NCBI GenBank assembly: GCA_903847605.1
Contig: CAINED010000024.1
Span: 62,001 to 126,000 of the forward strand
Length of the DNA: 64,000 nt
Direction: 5' to 3'
From: an uncultured Hyphomicrobiales bacterium
GTDB lineage: Bacteria > Pseudomonadota > Alphaproteobacteria > Rhizobiales > Beijerinckiaceae
The position numbers and the translations under genes are program-made. Shown piece by piece: positions 58,089 to 64,000 of the stretch. The notes below the pieces were generated by a model. The model was not told the origin of the DNA. It worked only from the letters and a program-made list of their open reading frames with translations, and made no database searches. Positions within the stretch are counted from its first letter, which is position 1, and each line of letters begins with the position of its first letter.

Positions 58089-59156
58089 TTATGCATTCCC
58101 GCGCTGTTCGCGCCACAGTCCCAGTTTCTGCTGTGCGACGCGATCGGAATAGCTGAAGAGGCTGACCTCGCTCTCCGCCTCGAAGCGATAGGGCATCCAG
58201 CACGGCACGCAGAAAATATCACGCGGTTTGAAGCCGATAGTGACGGCCTTATCGCCCTCGCCTGCAATCAGCTTGCCCGTGCCCTCGACTGCCGAGAACA
58301 CGATATTTTCCGTTGTGCGCTGGGATTCAGTGCGGAAGCCCTTCGGCAAAACCTGCAGGAAGGCGGAGATGGTCGGCATGGCGCTGCCGCCGCGGGTCGG
58401 GTCGATATATTCGAGCTTGATGCCGTCGAACGGATCCCATTCGGAATTCTTGCGCAACGCATCGAGCGCCGCCCGCGCCTTCGCATAGGGATACCAGAAG
58501 ATCGGCGATTCCGGCCGCGTCCAGCTTTCGTTAACGGGCCGCATGTTCGCCCCGTAACGCGCCTGGCTGTCGCCGGGCGGACGGCTCTGCGGCGCGCGAT
58601 CCTCGGGATAGGCGTCGAAGAACATCGGCCCGAAACAGGCGACCATGGGAATGTCGAGCCCGTCCATCCAGAAGAAGGGCTCGTCGCCATCGTGACCATG
58701 ATCGTGCCAGGTCATCGACGGGGTGATGATGAAATCGCCGGGCTCCATGAAGGACTTTTCGCCGTTCACCGCCGTCCACGCGCCCTTGCCTTCCATAATG
58801 AAGCGAAGGGCCGAGGGCGTGTGACGATGCGCCGGCGCACATTCGCCGGGCATGATCATCTGCAGGCCCGAATAAAGCGACTCGAGTATGCGCGGCGCGC
58901 CACCCTGCAGACCCGGATTTTCCAGCGAGAGTACGCGGCGGTTCGCTTCCTTCGCCGTGATGAGGCCACCCGCCTCGATCAGCAGCGGCTTCAGCACATT
59001 GTCGAAATCCCAAAGATGCGGCTTCGACTTGATGAAGAGTTCGGGACGCGGCTGCACCAGCGTCGTCGTCCACAGCGGCGAAAGATCCTTGGTGGCGACC
59101 TTCTTGTAGAAAGCCTCGCGTTCCGGCGTGAGTGTGGCGGCGACATCGGCTGGCAT
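58089..59156 (-). CDS. Gentisate 1,2-dioxygenase-like cupin protein
   Basis: LYSGLQMIMPGECAPAHRHTPSALRFIMEGKGAWTAVNGEKSFMEPGDFIITPSMTWHDHGHDGDEPFFWMDGLDIP. Confidence 0.88.
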   Translation of the reverse strand: MPADVAATLTPEREAFYKKVATKDLSPLWTTTLVQPRPELFIKSKPHLWDFDNVLKPLLIEAGGLITAKEANRRVLSLENPGLQGGAPRILESLYSGLQMIMPGECAPAHRHTPSALRFIMEGKGAWTAVNGEKSFMEPGDFIITPSMTWHDHGHDGDEPFFWMDGLDIPMVACFGPMFFDAYPEDRAPQSRPPGDSQARYGANMRPVNESWTRPESPIFWYPYAKARAALDALRKNSEWDPFDGIKLEYIDPTRGGSAMPTISAFLQVLPKGFRTESQRTTENIVFSAVEGTGKLIAGEGDKAVTIGFKPRDIFCVPCWMPYRFEAESEVSLFSYSDRVAQQKLGLWREQRGNA

Positions 59157-59337
59157 GGCGTTCCTCCATTTTTGGACATCTTAATACACCGATCCGCCTC
59201 CAGCGCGAAAATCTGCGCCGATGCGGGGCGACCTAAAGCCACAATCGCCCCGCAGCTTGCCAAGAGCCGGGCCTTCCGCCTAGCCTTTGCCAATACAAAA
59301 AACGGAACGGCGCAGAACGTTCCGCCGGGAGGAAGTC

Positions 59338-60384
59338 ATGGCCCTGCTGATCAGGGATACGGAGATCGTCGGCCTCGTCAGCATCGAGGAGGCCATAGCA
59401 GCTATCCGTGAGGGCTATCGCGATCAGGGCGAGATGCCGGCATTCAGCGCGCCGCGCCTGCGCATCCAGCATCAGGATCGGCGGCTCAGCGTCCACACCG
59501 GCGGCTGCCACGGGCTCGGCGTGAGCGGCGCTTTCCTGCATGCGGAGCGGTTCACCTATCTCGGCGGCGCGCAGCAATACACGCATATCGGCAAGCGCGT
59601 TTACGTGACCTACAATTGCGATACGGCGGAACTCCTTGCGCTGATCGTCGGTTCGCCGCCGCTCTTTTCCTTCGAGACGGTGGACGAGGCAATGGGCACC
59701 GAAACGCCATGCACCAGCGCGGTCGGCACCGACCTGATGGCGAGAAAGGACAGCCGTATTCTCGGACTCTATGGGACCGGGCGGCAGGCGCGCCGGCATC
59801 TCATCACCATGGCGGCAATCCGGCCCGACATCGAAGAGGTCAGGCTCTACAGTCGCAGCGCAGAGAACCGCGCGGCCTTTGTCGAGCGAATGCAGCCGCT
59901 GGTGAAGGCCCGCATCAAGCCCGTCGACAATGCCGAAGCGGTCGCCCGCGGCGCCGACATCATCTGCCTCGCGACGGGGAGCAACGTTCCGGTTCTCCGC
60001 GGCGAATGGCTGGAACCCGGACAGCACGTCACCTCCATCGTCGGCAGCAACAAGGCCGTCTTTCAGCAGGGGCTCGTCGCCAAACCGCGCCGCGAATTCG
60101 ACGACGAGACGATCCTGCGCGCCGACCGCATCGTCGCGACGCTGAAGGACCAAGCCATTCAGGACGAACAGGGCGATCTCTTCCAGCCCGTGCACAGAGG
60201 GCTGACCAGTTGGGACGCCATCACCGATCTCAGCCAGCTTGCGAGCGGGCGCGTGAAGGGGCGAGAAAACGACAGGGAAATCACCCTTTTCAAACAGAAC
60301 TCCGATCAGGGCGTCGGCTACATGGCGCTCGCCCTGCTCATCGCGCGCAAGGCGCGTGCGGCCGGCATCGGTACGGAAATCTGA
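59338..60384 (+). CDS. Ornithine cyclodeaminase/mu-crystallin family protein
   Basis: VSIEEAIAAIREGYRDQGEMPAFSAPRLRI..DSRILGLYGTGRQARRHLITMAAIRPDIEEVRLYSRS..ARGADIICLATGS. Confidence 0.9.
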   Translation: MALLIRDTEIVGLVSIEEAIAAIREGYRDQGEMPAFSAPRLRIQHQDRRLSVHTGGCHGLGVSGAFLHAERFTYLGGAQQYTHIGKRVYVTYNCDTAELLALIVGSPPLFSFETVDEAMGTETPCTSAVGTDLMARKDSRILGLYGTGRQARRHLITMAAIRPDIEEVRLYSRSAENRAAFVERMQPLVKARIKPVDNAEAVARGADIICLATGSNVPVLRGEWLEPGQHVTSIVGSNKAVFQQGLVAKPRREFDDETILRADRIVATLKDQAIQDEQGDLFQPVHRGLTSWDAITDLSQLASGRVKGRENDREITLFKQNSDQGVGYMALALLIARKARAAGIGTEI

Positions 60385-60404
60385 CGCGAAACCCGGAGAA
60401 ACAC

Positions 60405-61445
60405 ATGTCCTCTATCCGCAACGCGCTTGCATCTGCCGCCCTGATCGCGACGTCACTCTTCTCGCCCGCGCAGGCCCAGACTTCAGACGACTTCCTGAAG
60501 GGCAGGCAGCTCAGCATCATCGTCGGCTATACGCCGGGCAGCGGCTACGATCTCTATGCGCGTTTGCTGTCGCGCTTCTACGGCAAGCACCTGCCCGGCG
60601 AGCCGCGCGTCATCGTTCAAAACATGCCCGGCGGCGGCAGTCTCACCGCAGCCAACCACATCGCGCAGGTCGCGCCGCGCGACGGCAGCGTCATCGCGAT
60701 GATCAATCGCTCGCTACCCATCGCCGGCCTTCTGCAGACTGTCGAACCCGGCTCAATCAAATACGATCCGTTCACGCTCAACTATATCGGCTCGATGAGC
60801 GAGGAGACGACGCTCGCCTTCGTCTGGGCGGGCACAGGCATCACGAAATTCGAACAACTGCGCGAGCGGCAGATCACGACAGGCACGCAGGGCGCCGCGT
60901 CCGACGGGAACGTGCTCTCCAACATGCTGAACTCGATGTTCGGCACGAAGATCAAGGTGATCTTCGGCTATACCGGCACCGACAAGGTCTATTTCGCGAT
61001 GGAGAACCGCGAACTCGACGCCTACGTCGGCGGTACGCTCGGTTCGCTTCTCGCGACCCATCCCAACTGGATCCGCGACGGCAAGGTGAACGTCCTCGTC
61101 CAGTTGGTCACAAAGCCGTCGAGCCAGTTGCCGGGCATCCCCACCATAATCGATTTAACGACAAACGAAACGCATCGCGCGGCGCTGAGACTTGCACTCG
61201 CGCCGCAGCGCTTCGGCCGTCCTCTCATCGCACCGCCCGAGATTCCCGCAGACCGCCTCGCCGTCCTGCAGAAAGCATTCGACGCCGCGATGAAAGACGC
61301 GGGCCTCCTCGGCGAGGCCGACCGCATGAAGGCCGAGATCGCGCCGATGACGGGGACCGAAATGAAGGCTTTCATCAAGCAATTGCACGACGTACCGCCG
61401 GAGGCGCTGGCGCTGGCGCGTGCAGCCGTGCAGCCGCCGAAATAA
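60405..61445 (+). CDS. Tripartite tricarboxylate transporter substrate-binding protein-like (TctC)
   Basis: Signal peptide; LSIIVGYTPGSGYDLYARLLSRFYGKHLPGEPRVIVQNMPGGGSLTAANHIAQVAPRDGSVIAM. Confidence 0.85.
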   Translation: MSSIRNALASAALIATSLFSPAQAQTSDDFLKGRQLSIIVGYTPGSGYDLYARLLSRFYGKHLPGEPRVIVQNMPGGGSLTAANHIAQVAPRDGSVIAMINRSLPIAGLLQTVEPGSIKYDPFTLNYIGSMSEETTLAFVWAGTGITKFEQLRERQITTGTQGAASDGNVLSNMLNSMFGTKIKVIFGYTGTDKVYFAMENRELDAYVGGTLGSLLATHPNWIRDGKVNVLVQLVTKPSSQLPGIPTIIDLTTNETHRAALRLALAPQRFGRPLIAPPEIPADRLAVLQKAFDAAMKDAGLLGEADRMKAEIAPMTGTEMKAFIKQLHDVPPEALALARAAVQPPK

Positions 61446-61551
61446 GAGCTTGCCGCACGGCGTGGCGTAATGCGCATTGACGCGGCTGGCGGGAGCCCGC
61501 ATCCGTCGTCCGGACAGATGCGCGCAGCAGTTAGATGGAACGGAGCAGGAA

Positions 61552-61854
61552 ATGGATGAGATGAGCGGGCTGGCCGAAGCAGCCGCGGCTTTCGCGCAAG
61601 GCGTCGCGGCGCTCGATGCAGAGGGCAAGGCGGGCGATATTCCCGACGACATCTTGCAAACGATTTTTACAGCGGCCGTAAAAGCCTATGCGGCGCGCGT
61701 CGAGGATACGGGGCGCGAACCTGCCATCGTCGACACGTCGAAAATTACCGCGACGGAAGGCGTGACGGCCGCCTGCGCGCTGATCCGCGCTATCGACCTG
61801 AACATGTTCGACGTGACCATGTGGTACAATCGCAGCGGCAACAACCGGGTCTGA
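61552..61854 (+). CDS. Conserved-looking hypothetical protein
   Basis: MDEMSGLAEAAAAFAQGVAALDAEGKAGDIPDDILQTIFTAAVKAYAARVEDTGREPAIVDTSKITATEGVTAACALIRAIDLNMFDVTMWYNR; RBS ggagcagga. Confidence 0.65.
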   Translation: MDEMSGLAEAAAAFAQGVAALDAEGKAGDIPDDILQTIFTAAVKAYAARVEDTGREPAIVDTSKITATEGVTAACALIRAIDLNMFDVTMWYNRSGNNRV

Positions 61855-61855
61855 C

Positions 61856-62299
61856 ATGCGGCTGGCCTGCGTTGCGATAAGCCTTGCCATGATGACTGCA
61901 AGCGGCGCCCTCGCGCAACCCGCCGCCGTGCGCGAACAGATGCGCGAGGACCGGCTGGACTGCAAACAGACCGGCTACAGCGCGCACACGCAAAAGGGCT
62001 ATCTGCGCAGCGCCGACTTCAACGGCGATGGCAAGCCGGACTACATTCTCGACAATGAAAAGCTGGACTGCGGTACGGTGAAATGCGGCAGCGCGGGCTG
62101 CACGATCGTGATCTTCGTATCAGCGGGTAAAAACCATCGCCTGGCTTTCGACGACAATGTCCGCACATGGAAGATCGTGCGGCGCGGCAAGCGCGACATC
62201 ATCGAAGCCAATTTCCATGGCAGTTATTGCGGCCGCGCAGGCTCCTACGATTGCCGCAAGACGATTTCGTGGAACGGCCTGACGATGACCGCGCAATAG
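61856..62299 (+). CDS. Secreted hypothetical protein with EF-hand/FG-GAP-like DFNGDGKPDYIL motif
   Basis: MRLACVAISLAMMTASGALAQPAAVREQ..SADFNGDGKPDYILDNEKLDCGTVKCGSAGCTIVIFVS; signal peptide, conserved cysteines. Confidence 0.7.
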   Translation: MRLACVAISLAMMTASGALAQPAAVREQMREDRLDCKQTGYSAHTQKGYLRSADFNGDGKPDYILDNEKLDCGTVKCGSAGCTIVIFVSAGKNHRLAFDDNVRTWKIVRRGKRDIIEANFHGSYCGRAGSYDCRKTISWNGLTMTAQ

Positions 62300-62300
62300 T

Positions 62301-62726
62301 TCAGGCCTGCTCCGCCCAGTCCAGCGCCGCGAGCGCCGCCTTCGCGACGATCACGTCTTCTTCCTGCGAGCCTCCGCCTGCGCCAACGCCGCCGATCACT
62401 TGGCCCTTTGCGATGATCGGAAAGCCGCCGCGCACATTGGTGAAGTCGGTGTCCATACGGATCTGCATCGACAGCGCCTTGAGCGGATCGTCGACATAGC
62501 CCGTCGGCTCGCGCTGCGAGGCAGCCGTTGCTGCTTTCTTCGTCGTCGTGCGCCCGGCAAAGTGCTTCGCGCCATCCATGACGAGATAGCCCAGCAACGC
62601 CGTCGACTGGTCGCAGACGGCGAGCGCAATCTTCACGCCGATCTCGTCGGCCTTCTTCACGCCCGCCGCGAGCATCTTCATCGTGGCTTCGTGCGTGAGT
62701 TTGTAGGTGGGAATGTAGTCGGGCAT
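62301..62726 (-). CDS. Heme-binding protein (GlcG/HbpS family)
   Basis: MLAAGVKKADEIGVKIALAVCDQSTALLGYLVMDGAKHFAGRTTTKKAATAA..FPIIAKGQVIGGVGAGGGSQEEDVIVAKAALAAL. Confidence 0.9.
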   Translation of the reverse strand: MPDYIPTYKLTHEATMKMLAAGVKKADEIGVKIALAVCDQSTALLGYLVMDGAKHFAGRTTTKKAATAASQREPTGYVDDPLKALSMQIRMDTDFTNVRGGFPIIAKGQVIGGVGAGGGSQEEDVIVAKAALAALDWAEQA

Positions 62727-62749
62727 GAGGCTCCTGCCTTAACCAACCC

Positions 62750-62865
62750 CTCGTGCTTCGAGACGCGAGCTTCGCTCGCTCCTCAGCATGAGGGGTCCTG
62801 AAGCGCTTTCAAAGCCCTCATCCTGAGGAGCCAGCCGAAGGCTGGCGTCTCGAAGGACGAGGCCG
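62750..62865. repeat. REP-like long imperfect inverted repeat (CTCGT-CTTCGAGACGC..CTCCTCAG / CTGAGGAG..GCGTCTCGAAGGACGAGG)
   Basis: Two ~45-nt arms in opposite orientation between genes 62301..62726 and 62877..63821; same motif at 6715-6840 and a fragment CTCGAAGGACGAGG at 7923-7936. Confidence 0.7.
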
Positions 62866-62876
62866 GCACCGCTCGC

Positions 62877-63821
62877 TCACCCCACCAGATCCAGCGTCTC
62901 CTTCGCGAACAGATCCTCGATCCGTTCGCTGCCAGAGAGAATGCCCTGCGCTTTTGCATGGGCGATGAGGTTTTCCACATTCATGCGATTGGCGGCGATG
63001 CCATAGGGCACAGGGTCTTTGCCGGTGATGTCCATGACGCGCTTGTGCATCTTGGCGTCGCCCTTCAGCTCGACCTTCCCCGCCTTGAGGTTGTCGACAT
63101 AGAGCTTCTTGGCCTCGCTGAAGACATTGAACACATCCGTCGCCAGGCCCGGCTGCGCCGCGATCAGCTCGTCCTTGATGACGATAAGATGGTTGATCGG
63201 GTAATGGCCCGTGCGCTGCAGCGCTGCGAAGCCCGCCTCCTCGGCGTTGGGAATGAGCACTTCGACATCGGGATGATCGACCGATACGCCGATGGCAGCG
63301 GCGAGCTCGCCCGAGATCAGCATGTCCTCCATCTTCTTGCCGGCCTCCATCGGCACGACATTGGCGGGAGCCTTGTACTCCTCGACATGCTCGTCGCCCG
63401 AGAGAACCCAAGTCACCTTGGAGAGATCGAGCCCGTACTCGTCCTGCATAATGCCGCGCGCCCAGACGCCCGTCGTCACGGTATAGCCGCGATTGACGCC
63501 GACCTTCTTGCCCGCGAGATCGGCCGGCGATTTCACGCCCGCCTTCTTGTTGACGAGGATCGCGCCGTGGTGGAAGGCGCGCACGATGAACACGGGCACG
63601 GCGGTGAATTTCTTGCCATAGGCCTTGGCCGCCATATAGGTCGTGATCGCCATTTCCGTGATGTCGAACTCATGCTTGCGCACCATGCGGCGGAAGGCGG
63701 CGATGAGCGGATCGACCTCGATAAATTCCGGCTCGAAGGTTTTGGGCTTCACGGTCCCGTTCTTCAGCGCCTCGTTGGCGACCTGGGTGCGGGTGACGAG
63801 CGTATATTTCGGCAGGGCCAC
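62877..63821 (-). CDS. Substrate-binding-fold protein, 4,5-dihydroxyphthalate decarboxylase-like, no signal peptide
   Basis: IDPLIAAFRRMVRKHEFDITEMAITTYMAAKAYGKKFTAVPVFIVRAFHHGAILVNKKAGVKSPADLAGKKVGVNRGYTVTTGVWARGIMQDEYG. Confidence 0.8.
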   Translation of the reverse strand: MALPKYTLVTRTQVANEALKNGTVKPKTFEPEFIEVDPLIAAFRRMVRKHEFDITEMAITTYMAAKAYGKKFTAVPVFIVRAFHHGAILVNKKAGVKSPADLAGKKVGVNRGYTVTTGVWARGIMQDEYGLDLSKVTWVLSGDEHVEEYKAPANVVPMEAGKKMEDMLISGELAAAIGVSVDHPDVEVLIPNAEEAGFAALQRTGHYPINHLIVIKDELIAAQPGLATDVFNVFSEAKKLYVDNLKAGKVELKGDAKMHKRVMDITGKDPVPYGIAANRMNVENLIAHAKAQGILSGSERIEDLFAKETLDLVG

Positions 63822-63932
63822 GGCAGTTTCCTCCTGATCTTGATTGCTGTTTCGACCACCCTTTTAGGAGGAATGGCCAAGCGTGGGAAGAGGCGCGAAA
63901 ACGTGCCAGACTGGCCAGGAAAGGATACGTCC

Positions 63933-64000
63933 ATGCCGCAACTCCGGTCCGGAATTTGGCTCGCCGCCCTTCTGGGCGCGGCCCTCGCCGCCTCCCCTGC
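63933..64000 (+). CDS. Start of a secreted protein (truncated at window end)
   Basis: MPQLRSGIWLAALLGAALAASP: signal peptide following aagga RBS. Confidence 0.5.
   Translation, partial: MPQLRSGIWLAALLGAALAASP

Overview
This 64-kb window comes from a GC-rich alphaproteobacterial (Rhizobiales-like) chromosome. It is densely coding, with no rRNA, CRISPR array, transposase or phage recognised. The core minus-strand genes kdsA, eno, ftsB and pdhA appear in that transcriptional order, separated by accessory blocks: aromatic/heterocycle catabolism genes, MFS transporters, orphan TctC-type binding proteins and LLM oxidoreductases. Three blocks stand out. (1) A compact locus at 19.3-23.5 kb encodes a divergent exosortase/archaeosortase-like protein with Cys/Arg/His motifs. 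Next to it lie a ~65-aa putative substrate made of a signal peptide plus a sorting-tail-like anchor, an unknown secreted protein, a fatty-acid-hydroxylase-like protein and a tandem alpha/beta hydrolase. (2) An exopolysaccharide locus at 39.2-58.1 kb contains GH5, GT4, heparinase II/III, asparagine synthase, CapK-like ligase, methyltransferases, WecG/TagA GT, flippase, a second tandem alpha/beta hydrolase, a GumC/ExoP-like protein with a degenerate kinase domain, and a polymerase-like protein. (3) A YjfL/YgiB/YjfC-like (DUF350/DUF1190/glutathionylspermidine-synthase-like) operon runs into kdsA. Regulatory highlights are a textbook alphaproteobacterial LexA box overlapping a promoter before a conserved-looking hypothetical gene (7.0 kb), and a perfect palindrome in a consensus promoter of a Phd/PIN toxin-antitoxin pair that should give a leaderless mRNA (38.5 kb). 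All functional calls come from reading the ORF translations; no searches were run.
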